A stretch of DNA of 20,477 nucleotides from Bacteroidales bacterium H10 (lineage in GTDB: Bacteria > Bacteroidota > Bacteroidia > Bacteroidales > Muribaculaceae): the NCBI GenBank assembly GCA_001701295.1, contig DAAV01000006.1, positions 1,573-22,049 on the forward strand, read 5' to 3'. Below the pieces are notes generated by a model. The model was not told the origin of the DNA and did no database searches. It saw nothing but the letters and a program-made list of their open reading frames with translations. Shown here in pieces: positions 1 to 7,417 of the stretch. Each line of letters begins with the position of its first letter. The stretch's first letter is position 1. The translations under genes were made by a program, and so were the position numbers.

Positions 1-1073
1 AGGAAAGGATTTCCGGCGGCTTTACCCGCCGCCTTCTCGCTGTTGAGCTTCTCCACGATCTTCTGCTCGAGTTCCTCGGCAAGTTCGGGATTGTCAGCTA
101 TGACGCGTTTCACAGCGTCACGGCCCTGACCGAGCTTGGCGCCATTATAGGAGAACCAGGCTCCCGACTTCTTGACAATACCGTGCTCCACGGCCATGTC
201 GATGATCTCGCCGGCCTTTGATATACCCTCGCCGAACATTATCTCGAACTCGGCTTTCATGAACGGAGGAGCGACCTTGTTCTTGACCACCTTTACTTTC
301 GCAAGGCGTCCGATAGTCACGTCACCATCCTTGATGAAAGAGGAGGGCCGGATCTCGATACGAACGGAAGAATAGAACTTGAGCGCATTACCGCCGGTGG
401 TAGTCTCAGGATTGCCGAACATCACTCCGATTTTCTCACGGATCTGATTAATGAATATGCAGCATGTGCGCGTGCGTGAGATCGTACCGGTGAGCTTGCG
501 CATGGCCTGCGACATCAGACGGGCGTGAAGGCCGACGTTCTTGTCGCCCATCTCACCCTCGATCTCCGCCTTGGGTGTCAGAGCGGCCACAGAGTCGATG
601 ACAAGCACATCTATGGCACCTGAATTGATAAGCTGTTCCGCTATATCAAGGGCCTGCTCGCCATTGTCGGGCTGCGCGAGCCAGAGATTGTTGACATCCA
701 CACCAAGTTTCTCGGCATAGAAACGGTCGAACGCATGCTCGGCATCGATTATGGCACAAATGCCGCCACGTTTCTGTGCTTCGGCGATCACATGGATGGC
801 GAGAGTCGTCTTACCAGACGATTCGGGACCGTAGATCTCGGTGATACGGCCACGCGGAAGACCTCCCACGCCGAGAGCGTAATCAAGACCGAGAGATCCG
901 GTCGAGATAGTTTCCACATCCTGCACCGCGTCATCACCGAGACGCATCACCGTACCGGCTCCGAAATCTTTTTCAAGATGCGCCATCGTGACGTCGAGAG
1001 CCTTAAGTTTTTCCGCTTTATCAGAGATGCGCGTCGCTGCGGGAGCGGCCGCCGCTTTCTTTTTTACTGCCAT
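1..1073 (-). CDS. recA: RecA recombinase (3' end off the window)
   Basis: DNA-dependent ATPase that forms filaments on single-stranded DNA, carries out homologous strand exchange and triggers LexA-type self-cleavage. The first 357 codons are visible. The frame is still open at the left edge, so only the C-terminal tail is missing. The Walker A motif GPESSGKTT lies at about residues 82-90, the IDAEHAFD segment with the catalytic Glu near 112, and the Walker B segment VLVID at 156-160. The L2-loop region with [16 protein letters not shown] lies near 219-234. The start is the ATG at 1071-1073, giving a Lys/Ala-rich N-terminal extension ([15 protein letters not shown]) before the conserved core. 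The gene has its own -7 box 20 nt upstream and is separated from bioB by a terminator, so it is probably its own transcription unit. Nothing in it is unusual. Confidence 0.98.
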   Translation of the reverse strand, partial: MAVKKKAAAAPAATRISDKAEKLKALDVTMAHLEKDFGAGTVMRLGDDAVQDVETISTGSLGLDYALGVGGLPRGRITEIYGPESSGKTTLAIHVIAEAQKRGGICAIIDAEHAFDRFYAEKLGVDVNNLWLAQPDNGEQALDIAEQLINSGAIDVLVIDSVAALTPKAEIEGEMGDKNVGLHARLMSQAMRKLTGTISRTRTCCIFINQIREKIGVMFGNPETTTGGNALKFYSSVRIEIRPSSFIKDGDVTIGRLAKVKVVKNKVAPPFMKAEFEIMFGEGISKAGEIIDMAVEHGIVKKSGAWFSYNGAKLGQGRDAVKRVIADNPELAEELEQKIVEKLNSEKAAGKAAGNPF

Positions 1074-1093
1074 AGTGTTTTATTCTTTTTTTG

Positions 1094-1101
1094 CAAAGTT
1101 A
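1094..1101 (-). promoter_or_regulatory. Bacteroidetes -7 box upstream of recA
   Basis: On the minus strand this reads TAACTTTG, matching the Bacteroidetes -7 consensus TAnnTTTG. It begins 28 nt before the recA ATG. I see no clean TTG/TTTG at the expected -33 spacing. No LexA-type palindrome was evident. Confidence 0.55.
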
Positions 1102-1147
1102 ATACATTTGGAAGCAGAATCATAATTTTGCGGAAAAATAAAGGATT

Positions 1148-1186
1148 AAAAAAAATTAACTCGCTGCGGAATTTTTGCAGCGAGTT
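1148..1186 (-). terminator. Intrinsic terminator after bioB
   Basis: A perfect 10-bp stem: AACTCGCTGC at 1158-1167 pairs with GCAGCGAGTT at 1177-1186 around a 9-nt loop. On the minus strand the hairpin is followed by AA and then eight consecutive T (1155-1148). It lies about 170 nt past the bioB stop and just before the recA promoter, so it insulates recA from upstream minus-strand transcription. Confidence 0.85.
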
Positions 1187-1211
1187 GATTTTATGGATGT
1201 GCCGGACGAAA

Positions 1212-1232
1212 GTCAAAGCCACAGGCTTTGAC
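1212..1232. repeat. Perfect 9-bp inverted repeat, copy A of a dispersed hairpin
   Basis: GTCAAAGCC and GGCTTTGAC flank a 3-nt loop (ACA). A close relative sits at 8928-8949 between susD and the DUF4960 gene, with similar flanking bases. Both lie between minus-strand genes. It may be a dispersed intergenic hairpin element. Two copies in one window do not prove a family. Confidence 0.5.
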
Positions 1233-1358
1233 CACAGGACCTTGAGAAACGGTTTGGATTTAAACAGTTTCCGGGAGGAGAAGAGGGACGGTTAGGGGGG
1301 TGTCAACGCCTTGGAAAGGCGCTGCTCGGACAGAGGGGTTGCTCCGGCAGGGACGGGA

Positions 1359-2327
1359 TCAGAAGGAGAGGCCGGCTTCGGCGACGAGCTCGCGGTCGGC
1401 GGCTACGGTGGAGCCGACGGTAGTCAGCAGATCTCCGACGATAGCGCCATTTACTCCTATGCGGATGGCACGAAGCTGCGTGTCGCGGGAAAGCGACGCC
1501 CGACCGCCGGCAAAGCGGATCGTGACCGAAGGATGTATAAACCGGAACAAGGCCACAGTGTCAAGTACTTCCTCATCGGAGAGAGGGGCGCTCTTCTCAA
1601 GCGGTGTCCCCTTGATGGGACAAAGTATGTTTATGGGGATAGACACGGGGCTGATTCTGCGCAATTCGAGAGCAAGTCCCACACGCTGCCTGGGAGATTC
1701 GCCCATGCCTATTATACCGCCCGAACAGACTTCGAAACCGATCTCACGCGCGGCCATGACCGTCTTTATCTTGTCTTCCACAGTATGGGTCGAGCATAAT
1801 TCCGAGAAATAATCGGGAGCAGCCTCGAGATTGCAGTGATAACGTCGCACGCCCGCATCCCACAGCTTCTGAAGCTCCTCCTTATCGAGCAGTCCCATGG
1901 AAGCGCAGAGATCAAGACCGCCCGCGGCAACGAGTTCCCGATAATAGTCACATGCCTCGTCAAGTTCTCGGCCACTCATCTTGCGTCCTGAAGTGACCAT
2001 AGAAAAATGGCGGATACCATGCTTGCGGCTCATATCGGCATGACGCATGCATTCGTCACGGGGGATAAGAGGGTACACATCGACATTGGTCCTGAAATGG
2101 GCGGACTGGGCGCACCATTTGCAATTTTCGGGACATTTCCCGGAACGGGCGTTGACTATCGAGCAAGAATCGAAAACCGGCACACAGAATTTCGCGGTTA
2201 TCTCTTCAGCCGCCGCGTAAAGTTCCCCGCGACAACCGGGCGCGGCATCACAGAGGGCATATGCTTCTTCGGCAGATATCTCTCCGCCGGCAAGAATCTT
2301 TTCTTTGAGTGTTTCTACGAGTGTCAT
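1359..2327 (-). CDS. bioB: Biotin synthase, radical SAM, anaerobe-type
   Basis: Last step of biotin synthesis: sulfur insertion into dethiobiotin by radical SAM chemistry in the cytoplasm. The CxxxCxxC motif for the SAM-binding 4Fe-4S cluster is CPENCKWC (Cys65, 69, 72). Also present are RYHCNLEAAP, CSGGIIGMGE, IPINILCPIKGTPLE and IRFAGGR, all BioB signatures. Compared with E. coli BioB, the auxiliary-cluster Cys128 and Cys188 (here Cys141 and Cys201) and Arg260 (here Arg271) are kept, but the position of Cys97 is Ser109 in FSMVTSG. The spacing from the third cluster Cys is the same, 37 residues. The ATG at 2325-2327 gives 322 aa. An in-frame TTG 12 nt upstream is less likely. No other bio genes are in the window. 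It follows the Gate gene by about 138 bp, and I found no clear promoter of its own. Confidence 0.95.
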   Translation of the reverse strand: MTLVETLKEKILAGGEISAEEAYALCDAAPGCRGELYAAAEEITAKFCVPVFDSCSIVNARSGKCPENCKWCAQSAHFRTNVDVYPLIPRDECMRHADMSRKHGIRHFSMVTSGRKMSGRELDEACDYYRELVAAGGLDLCASMGLLDKEELQKLWDAGVRRYHCNLEAAPDYFSELCSTHTVEDKIKTVMAAREIGFEVCSGGIIGMGESPRQRVGLALELRRISPVSIPINILCPIKGTPLEKSAPLSDEEVLDTVALFRFIHPSVTIRFAGGRASLSRDTQLRAIRIGVNGAIVGDLLTTVGSTVAADRELVAEAGLSF

Positions 2328-2342
2328 AGTGGATATCAATCA

Positions 2343-2366
2343 GGAGAAGCCTCACGAGACTTCCCC
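2343..2366 (-). other. Hairpin 15 nt upstream of the bioB start
   Basis: The minus-strand RNA would read GGGGAAGUCU-CGUG-AGGCUUCUCC, a 10-bp stem with two G-U pairs and a tetraloop. No U-tract follows, so it is not a typical terminator. It could be a leader structure affecting bioB translation or a processing/stability element. No BirA/BioR-type operator was recognised. Confidence 0.4.
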
Positions 2367-2395
2367 TAATTAACGTGATATTTCAGTCTTACAAT

Positions 2396-2438
2396 TTATC
2401 GGATCACTACTTTTTTTACCATCGGCGCTGTAACTACC
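2396..2438 (-). pseudogene. Remnant of a type IX secretion C-terminal sorting tail
   Basis: After an in-frame TGA, the minus strand encodes GSYSADGKKVVIR and a TAA stop. This matches the last residues of type IX sorting domains, typically G-[IL]-Y-x-[IV]-x-[DN]-G-K-K-V-x-[IV]-R. The LamG-GH32 gene in this window ends GLYVIDGKKVMIR. Nucleotide identity continues past the stop: a 17-nt block at 2390-2406 is identical to 4905-4921. No open frame of useful length leads into it, so it is a decayed gene end and not a gene. It lies in the Gate-bioB intergenic space. Confidence 0.6.
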
Positions 2439-2465
2439 TCAGTGTATGACAGCCCGGAATTCCGC

Positions 2466-3659
2466 TTATTGCAACGCAATCATAAGCGAGACAGCCTCGA
2501 AGGTCCAATGGGCTATGATCGCCGCACAAAGGCCTCCGATGGTATGTGCCCCGATCGCTTTCGGAGTCAGTTCACGGTATCCGAGCGAGTCGAGCATGGC
2601 GGTATGCGTGCTCAGATATCCGCTCCAACACATTCCGATGGCGGTAAAGACAGCTATCGCGTTTCCGTCGATCCATCCCTGCTCCATGAAATTGGGCACC
2701 AGTCCGAGGGCGGCGCCTACAGCACCGAGAGCCGTAATCGGGAATGCGATCAGATGCGGATCGGTGAATCCGAACAGCCACTCGAAAATAATATTGACCT
2801 TGCCGGCCAGATAGGGAAGAAGCGCGACACCCTCGTAGGCCGCTCCCGTATATGAACCATCGGACGAGGGACCGAAAGTCAGCAGCATCACCAGCGTCGA
2901 TATGATCAGGACTCCCGGGATTATGGCAAGACCGACATCCACGCCCGAACGGCCGCCGTCAAGCAGAGAGTTCAGTATGCGTACGAACAGCGACGACTCG
3001 TCGCGGCTTTCCTCCTTCTCTACGGCCTGCTTGTCCGACACTACATCTTCGGTCAGGAAATTGGGATAGTTCTTTATCACGAAATACTGCATGATGCGTG
3101 TAGAGATCACACAGCCGCAGAATGCGCCGAAAAATCCGACCATTGGTTGCCAGAAGAATCCCTGGCCGACCATGAACACCATGACCAGAAGTCCCATGCC
3201 GAAAGCCGTTCCGAAATTGGTCAGCGATATGAACTGGAATTTCTTGAAATAAGAACTGAAGCGGCGGTCGGAAGCGAGAGATATTATAGCCGGATTGTCG
3301 CTGAGAAATGTCATCACCGCACCGAGCGAGGCGACACCGGGCAGATTGAACAGAGGTTTCATCAGAGGGCGCAGGATGCGCTCAAGAAGTTTCACGACGC
3401 CGAATTCCACGAGAATGCGTCCTATGGCACCGGTAAGCACACATATGCCCATCAGATAGAACACAGTGTTGAGCAGCAGGTCGTGGGCGGTATGCATTAT
3501 GGTGTTGAGCATATTGGCCATGCCCATCACCTGACCGAAATAATAGAATATGCCGAATACGCACAGCAGGCAGATATAGGGCGCGAGACGACCTTTGACC
3601 CGGGATTTTTTTCCGGACACGGCGGTCTCAGTGACATTGATGTTTCCGTCGGTTTGCAT
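2466..3659 (-). CDS. Gate-domain (nucleoside-recognition-like) inner-membrane protein, substrate unknown
   Basis: A polytopic membrane protein of 397 aa with two Gate-like halves, the SpmA/SpmB or YjiH/YjiG type of architecture (Pfam Gate, nucleoside recognition). The N half covers about residues 27-200, with the conserved FLSDNPAIISLASDRRF near 118-134. A charged linker follows (about 203-225, KQAVEKEESRDESS). The C half covers about 240-397, with PHLIAFPITALGAVGAALG near 301-319 and CWSGYLSTHTAMLDSLG near 344-360. Hydrophobic stretches suggest roughly 8-10 membrane spans. It starts at ATG 3657-3659, 19 nt after the porin stop, so the two are probably co-transcribed. Family members are annotated as transporters or membrane proteins of unknown substrate, and sporulation is not implied here. 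The domain assignment comes from sequence pattern. The function is inferred. Confidence 0.75.
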   Translation of the reverse strand: MQTDGNINVTETAVSGKKSRVKGRLAPYICLLCVFGIFYYFGQVMGMANMLNTIMHTAHDLLLNTVFYLMGICVLTGAIGRILVEFGVVKLLERILRPLMKPLFNLPGVASLGAVMTFLSDNPAIISLASDRRFSSYFKKFQFISLTNFGTAFGMGLLVMVFMVGQGFFWQPMVGFFGAFCGCVISTRIMQYFVIKNYPNFLTEDVVSDKQAVEKEESRDESSLFVRILNSLLDGGRSGVDVGLAIIPGVLIISTLVMLLTFGPSSDGSYTGAAYEGVALLPYLAGKVNIIFEWLFGFTDPHLIAFPITALGAVGAALGLVPNFMEQGWIDGNAIAVFTAIGMCWSGYLSTHTAMLDSLGYRELTPKAIGAHTIGGLCAAIIAHWTFEAVSLMIALQ

Positions 3660-3678
3660 TATTTCCAGTTATGTTAAA

Positions 3679-4728
3679 TTATTTTTTATTTATGTTTAGA
3701 ATATTCATGTTCCAGGTCAGCCCGACACAGGCGAATAGCGAGCGGTCCTGCATCAGATTCTCCGTATTGGCGTTCGCGCCCCATGAATAGAAGCATCCGG
3801 CATGGAGACGCAACGAATGGCGCCCCTTGCGCAAAGGATAAAACTCCACGCCGGCGCCGGCCATTGTCAGTTCGGTGCCGTCGCTTACCGTGTAGTCCGC
3901 GTCCGTACCGCTTTTGTTGACATCGTAGGTCATCTTGCCGAACACCCGCCAGCGGTCGGTGGGAGAATATGCGATCTCTCCCATTACGGAACAGTCTCTG
4001 AACAGGAATGTCTGGTGTGACGAGGCTCGGTTCATCAGATCCACCTCCACCTCGACCTTATCGAATGTAAAGCGGTTGCCGAGAGCGATATAATTGATAT
4101 AGCGGCCTTTTTCGTACTCGATAAGATTGAGCGAATACAGCGGATGGAAGCATCCGTGGTTTCCCTGCCACATCAGATTGTAGGCATACATGTTACGGTT
4201 GTCCGAAGTAAAGAAGGGACTTTGCGTCACCTGAGCCATGAGTTTATCGGAGGGCGTGATCCACCGGCTCACCGAGACACCCAGATCGTAGCAGGGTATG
4301 TTGTTCCAGAAGACGGAACAGTCATACAGATCCATAGGATTGCGGTCATACTCCCAGCCTCCGATACCTACCACCTGTTTTCCGGCCTGAAATTCCCATC
4401 CGCGAAAGGCATAATTGAGATAGATCCAGTCGGTGGCATCGAAAAAGGCCTGATCCTTATGAAGTTTGTTAAGCCGTTGCCTCCAGGAATAGGTAAGTCC
4501 CTTGACAATCTGCCCGTCAATACGGAACATAAGATATTTCGCCTCGAATCCAGTGTTAGCGTCCTGTGTATGTCCGTCAACGGCATCCCATTGAAAGTCC
4601 ACCCGGGCCGCGACATCGAGTCTGAAAATCGACTGAGGTTCCTCTTCCGGCGGAGCGGAGGTGTCAGCCTGTATCTGGCCACAGAGAGCCGACAATGCGG
4701 CTAAAGATAATAATAATCTGGTATTCAT
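3679..4728 (-). CDS. Outer-membrane porin, phosphate-selective porin O/P type
   Basis: Predicted 349-aa outer-membrane beta-barrel with a signal peptide (MNTRLLLSLAALSALCGQIQA). Long runs of alternating hydrophobic/aromatic residues follow, e.g. KYLMFRIDGQIVKGLTYSWR and WIYLNYAFRGWEFQAGKQVV. The segment GKQVVGIGGWEYDRNPMDLY...FWNNIPCYDLGVS resembles Bacteroidetes members of the OprO/OprP family (Pfam PF07396). In Bacteroidetes that label does not establish phosphate as substrate. It lies 19 nt upstream of the Gate-domain gene and downstream of a good promoter. The ATG at 4726-4728 was chosen because it directly heads the signal peptide and has an AT-rich leader. An in-frame ATG at 4744-4746 would add six residues. 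Confidence 0.8.
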   Translation of the reverse strand: MNTRLLLSLAALSALCGQIQADTSAPPEEEPQSIFRLDVAARVDFQWDAVDGHTQDANTGFEAKYLMFRIDGQIVKGLTYSWRQRLNKLHKDQAFFDATDWIYLNYAFRGWEFQAGKQVVGIGGWEYDRNPMDLYDCSVFWNNIPCYDLGVSVSRWITPSDKLMAQVTQSPFFTSDNRNMYAYNLMWQGNHGCFHPLYSLNLIEYEKGRYINYIALGNRFTFDKVEVEVDLMNRASSHQTFLFRDCSVMGEIAYSPTDRWRVFGKMTYDVNKSGTDADYTVSDGTELTMAGAGVEFYPLRKGRHSLRLHAGCFYSWGANANTENLMQDRSLFACVGLTWNMNILNINKK

Positions 4729-4781
4729 GAATTTAAGGTTAGACATAAGAGCAGCGTCCGAATCCGGACACTAAACTGATG

Positions 4782-4811
4782 CAAAGATAATCAAACTTAT
4801 TTATCCCGCAA
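4782..4811 (-). promoter_or_regulatory. Promoter for the porin-Gate operon
   Basis: On the minus strand, TTG (4811-4809), then a 19-bp spacer, then TATCTTTG (4789-4782). This fits the Bacteroidetes -33/-7 arrangement (TTTG-N19-21-TAnnTTTG). Transcription would begin near 4775, leaving a leader of about 45 nt that contains a small GTCCG/CGGAC hairpin. Confidence 0.7.
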
Positions 4812-4852
4812 GCCCCGGAGTATGTTTAGTTTTGGGACAGTTGTTTTTAACA

Positions 4853-4895
4853 GAAAAAATAATCAAGGGAGGCCCGGCAGGAACCTCCCTTGATT
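4853..4895 (-). terminator. Intrinsic terminator closing the susCD-GH32 operon
   Basis: A perfect 12-bp stem: AATCAAGGGAGG at 4861-4872 pairs with CCTCCCTTGATT at 4884-4895 around an 11-nt loop. It is followed on the minus strand by ATTTTTTC. It lies 15 nt past the stop of the LamG-GH32 gene and upstream of the porin promoter, so it marks the end of the fructan operon. Confidence 0.9.
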
Positions 4896-4910
4896 AATCT
4901 GTTCTACAAT

Positions 4911-7277
4911 TTATCGGATCATGACTTTCTTGCCGTCGATGACATAAAGGCCGCTGTCAAGTCCTGATGTGGAGAGATCCCTGCTGACTCCGCTGCGTAC
5001 GAGACGGCCCGAAATGTCATAGACATCGACCAGAGAGAAAGCATTCCCGGACTGATCGTCCAAGATGTCGACAACCGGAGAATTGCCCGGCCTGAAGGTC
5101 CAGGCCTCAAGAGAATTGAGCCGCACTTCGCCGTCGGCATAGACAGATATGCCGACGGCAGCTTCCGACTGCGGGAAGACACGTATGGACTGCGCCCACC
5201 TGTCGTTGACAAATATGTCAAGAATCGAACCGTCGACAAACAGATTGATTTTAAGGTCCGAACCGGCGGCAGGACGTTCCGGCAGAGCCATACGGTAGAT
5301 TCCGGCATAAGAACCGGCGTCATTGTTCCAGCGCTCTATCTCGGTGAAGTCCGCGATCAATTCGCCTGTAGCGGGGTTGTAATATATCTTCGCCGCAGTC
5401 GAGCCGTTGTCAAAAATCCTGAAACCGAAGGGAACAGTCCCGACCTTGAAAGAAGCAAGCACCTCGGCATGACGGCCCTCGACCGGATCAAGGGCACGCA
5501 CACCGTCGAGATCAAGAGAAGAGAGAGACGCCTTGACATCGGAACGCATCACTTTCAGACCATCGAAAGGTTTCTGCACAAGATTGCCGGCGGCATCAAG
5601 CGACCACTCGCGCGGCAGCGAGTAGCAATGAGCCCATCCGAGAGAGTAATTGTTTTCACCCGAAATCTTGTCAGGCACGATTCCGAGGGCGATGGTGCGG
5701 CCGTCGTGAGTATAGACAGTCGGCGAGAGAAGGCCATAACCCTCTTTGGAGTTCATCTCGACTGTGCGCGGACCGGATTCCGGGCGGAAAGTCCCGTCGG
5801 CATTTATGGTTCCGACCCAATAGAGACAGCGCACCCCCTGCGACGTGCCGAGAGGAGTGACGGTAAAGAGCCATTTGCCTCCAGGCATAGGAGTGATGTT
5901 GGGCATTTCCCAGAATGTGCCCTGCGAGGCGGCATCCGAAGCCGAGAAGAAAATACGTCCGTCGTTCGTGAACCGTTTCGATACGGGATCCATCTTGTGC
6001 AGTGTCACCGCACCGAGGCCCCCCTTGGACGTACCGACAATGATATATGCGTCATCGCCGCTGCGGAAGAAATAAGGATCGCGGAAATCATCGCTCAGGC
6101 CTGACGGACGACCGTTTATAAGAGGATTGGAAGTCGATTTGTCCCACCTGACCAGATCGTCGTCGGCAGGAGTGGCCATGCATATGGTAGCCCTGGCATA
6201 ATCTACGGCCGTATATATCGCGACAGGTTTTCCGCCGGTCAGGACATCGTCGGAGACAATGGCACCGCTCCAGCAACCCTTGATATCATAGGACTCTCCG
6301 GGAGCAATTGCGATACGCTCCTCACGCCAGTTGACAAGATCGGACGAGGATATGTGCCCCCAGTGCAGACGCGTCATATAAGGGCCGTTGGCGTTCTTCT
6401 GGAAGAAGAGATGATAGCGGCCGTTGGAATATGTCATGCCGTGACACTCGTTGGTCCATGCCGTGGCGGGCATGCCGTGAAAACGAGGACGCAACGTCTG
6501 GTCCGCATAGCGCGACGCCGGAATAGAGAGATCCGCCTCATGCTCGGGAGAGAAAGCCGCGATCTCCGATGCAGAAAAGGCGCGGTCGTGCACCTCCACG
6601 TCATCGACAAGGCCATTGAAAGTATTGATCATGAACGGACCCGCGAAGCTGTTCTCCACACTACGTCCGATCGTGAGCTTCGATGCGGAATTGTCGAAAG
6701 TATCCATGCACCGGGCCTCTCCGACTTTCTGACCGTTACGGTATAGAGTCACAGTCTTCGAACCGCCCTCGGCCACCGCCACGAGATGGCTCCATTCATA
6801 ACAAGAGAGGATATCGGAAGCCTCGACCGTCACCTTCCAGCCACCGGAATAACACTCGAAGGCATACTTGCCCGTATAGCCGAGCGAAAACTGCCAGCCG
6901 GCCCGTGAAGAGTCATCGAGCGTGCCGGCAAGGCGGATCTTCTCTTCAGTCGGCGTGTCAAGAGCTATGACAGGATAAGTCTCCGGAGCCACCCACATGG
7001 AGAAAGTAAGAGAAGCGGCAGAAGCGGATCCGGCATCTATATTACCCTGCGCATATGCAGAAAATCCGTCAAGGCGGAGGGCCATTCCGGATGCGCCGGG
7101 AATATTCTCGGGGGTTGTCTTGGAAAAAAGAAACAGATTTTTTCCGCCGACAGCCTCGCGGATGGTCTCGCGCCCCTGAAGATCCATAGGTACATGCAGG
7201 ATTCTCGACGCATACGCATCGGTCTGCGCCGCGGCAAGCGCGGCAACCGATAAAGTAAAGTATTTTAATTTCATCAT
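4911..7277 (-). CDS. LamG-GH32 fructan-acting protein with type IX secretion tail and atypical nucleophile motif
   Basis: A 788-aa protein of the fructan locus. Order: signal peptide (MMKLKYFTLSVAALAAAQTD..); LamG/concanavalin-like domain about 30-240; GH32 five-bladed propeller about 260-575; GH32 C-terminal beta-sandwich about 580-730; type IX sorting tail about 750-788 (VDVYDISGRLVR...GLYVIDGKKVMIR). The GH32 RDP motif is present (FRDP, Asp400), as is the acid/base Glu (WEMPN, Glu457). The usual WMNDPNG is WTNECHG (274-280), which places Glu277 where the catalytic Asp belongs. By locus context it should be the surface enzyme cutting fructan, equivalent in position to an endo-levanase. The motif change makes activity uncertain. 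A non-catalytic binding role or altered chemistry is possible. The start is ATG 7275-7277. An upstream TTG (7302-7304) would put non-signal residues ahead of the signal peptide. Confidence 0.88.
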   Translation of the reverse strand: MMKLKYFTLSVAALAAAQTDAYASRILHVPMDLQGRETIREAVGGKNLFLFSKTTPENIPGASGMALRLDGFSAYAQGNIDAGSASAASLTFSMWVAPETYPVIALDTPTEEKIRLAGTLDDSSRAGWQFSLGYTGKYAFECYSGGWKVTVEASDILSCYEWSHLVAVAEGGSKTVTLYRNGQKVGEARCMDTFDNSASKLTIGRSVENSFAGPFMINTFNGLVDDVEVHDRAFSASEIAAFSPEHEADLSIPASRYADQTLRPRFHGMPATAWTNECHGMTYSNGRYHLFFQKNANGPYMTRLHWGHISSSDLVNWREERIAIAPGESYDIKGCWSGAIVSDDVLTGGKPVAIYTAVDYARATICMATPADDDLVRWDKSTSNPLINGRPSGLSDDFRDPYFFRSGDDAYIIVGTSKGGLGAVTLHKMDPVSKRFTNDGRIFFSASDAASQGTFWEMPNITPMPGGKWLFTVTPLGTSQGVRCLYWVGTINADGTFRPESGPRTVEMNSKEGYGLLSPTVYTHDGRTIALGIVPDKISGENNYSLGWAHCYSLPREWSLDAAGNLVQKPFDGLKVMRSDVKASLSSLDLDGVRALDPVEGRHAEVLASFKVGTVPFGFRIFDNGSTAAKIYYNPATGELIADFTEIERWNNDAGSYAGIYRMALPERPAAGSDLKINLFVDGSILDIFVNDRWAQSIRVFPQSEAAVGISVYADGEVRLNSLEAWTFRPGNSPVVDILDDQSGNAFSLVDVYDISGRLVRSGVSRDLSTSGLDSGLYVIDGKKVMIR

Positions 7278-7337
7278 ACGAGATAGCAACTGATAAAAAT
7301 ACAATCAAATTGTGAATACCGGGATAATTTAGGTTAA

Positions 7338-7370
7338 ACCGCGGAGCGCGCGTGTCACGGGCTCCGCGGT
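7338..7370 (-). other. GC-rich intercistronic hairpin between the DUF4960 gene and GH32
   Basis: A perfect 10-bp stem: ACCGCGGAGC at 7338-7347 pairs with GCTCCGCGGT at 7361-7370 around a 13-nt loop. No real U-tract follows on the minus strand (TTTAACC). A second, weaker hairpin (AAGCAGC/GCTGCTT, 7396-7419) overlaps the DUF4960 stop codon. These more likely tune mRNA stability or partial termination between operon genes than fully stop transcription. Confidence 0.5.
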
Positions 7371-7417
7371 AACTGAACTACCCAACCGATATTTTAAGCA
7401 GCATTTTCAATAGCTGC

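Larger units (their letters stand above)
1074..1358. other. Intergenic region between recA and bioB
   Basis: About 285 bp with no supportable gene. It holds the recA promoter, a strong minus-strand terminator at 1148-1186, a perfect 9-bp inverted repeat at 1212-1232 and a small 6-bp-stem hairpin at 1307-1321 just after the bioB stop. Plus-strand open frames here run into the bioB antisense strand and show no protein-like composition. Confidence 0.7.

Noticed and set aside
1307..1321. CGCCTT-GGA-AAGGCG hairpin as the bioB terminator
   Set aside because: A short stem with no T-run. The 1148-1186 hairpin is far better.
735..1812. Plus-strand open frames over recA, the intergenic region and bioB
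   Set aside because: They overlap recA and bioB antisense and have no protein-like features.
2328..2339. TTG start four residues upstream for bioB
   Set aside because: The ATG at 2325-2327 is adjacent and preferable.
2466..3659. Calling the Gate protein a sporulation protein
   Set aside because: SpmA/SpmB-like Gate domains occur widely in non-sporulating Bacteroidetes. No sporulation context is present.
7278..7304. TTG start nine residues upstream for LamG-GH32
   Set aside because: An ATG directly heads the signal peptide, and the extra residues would spoil it.
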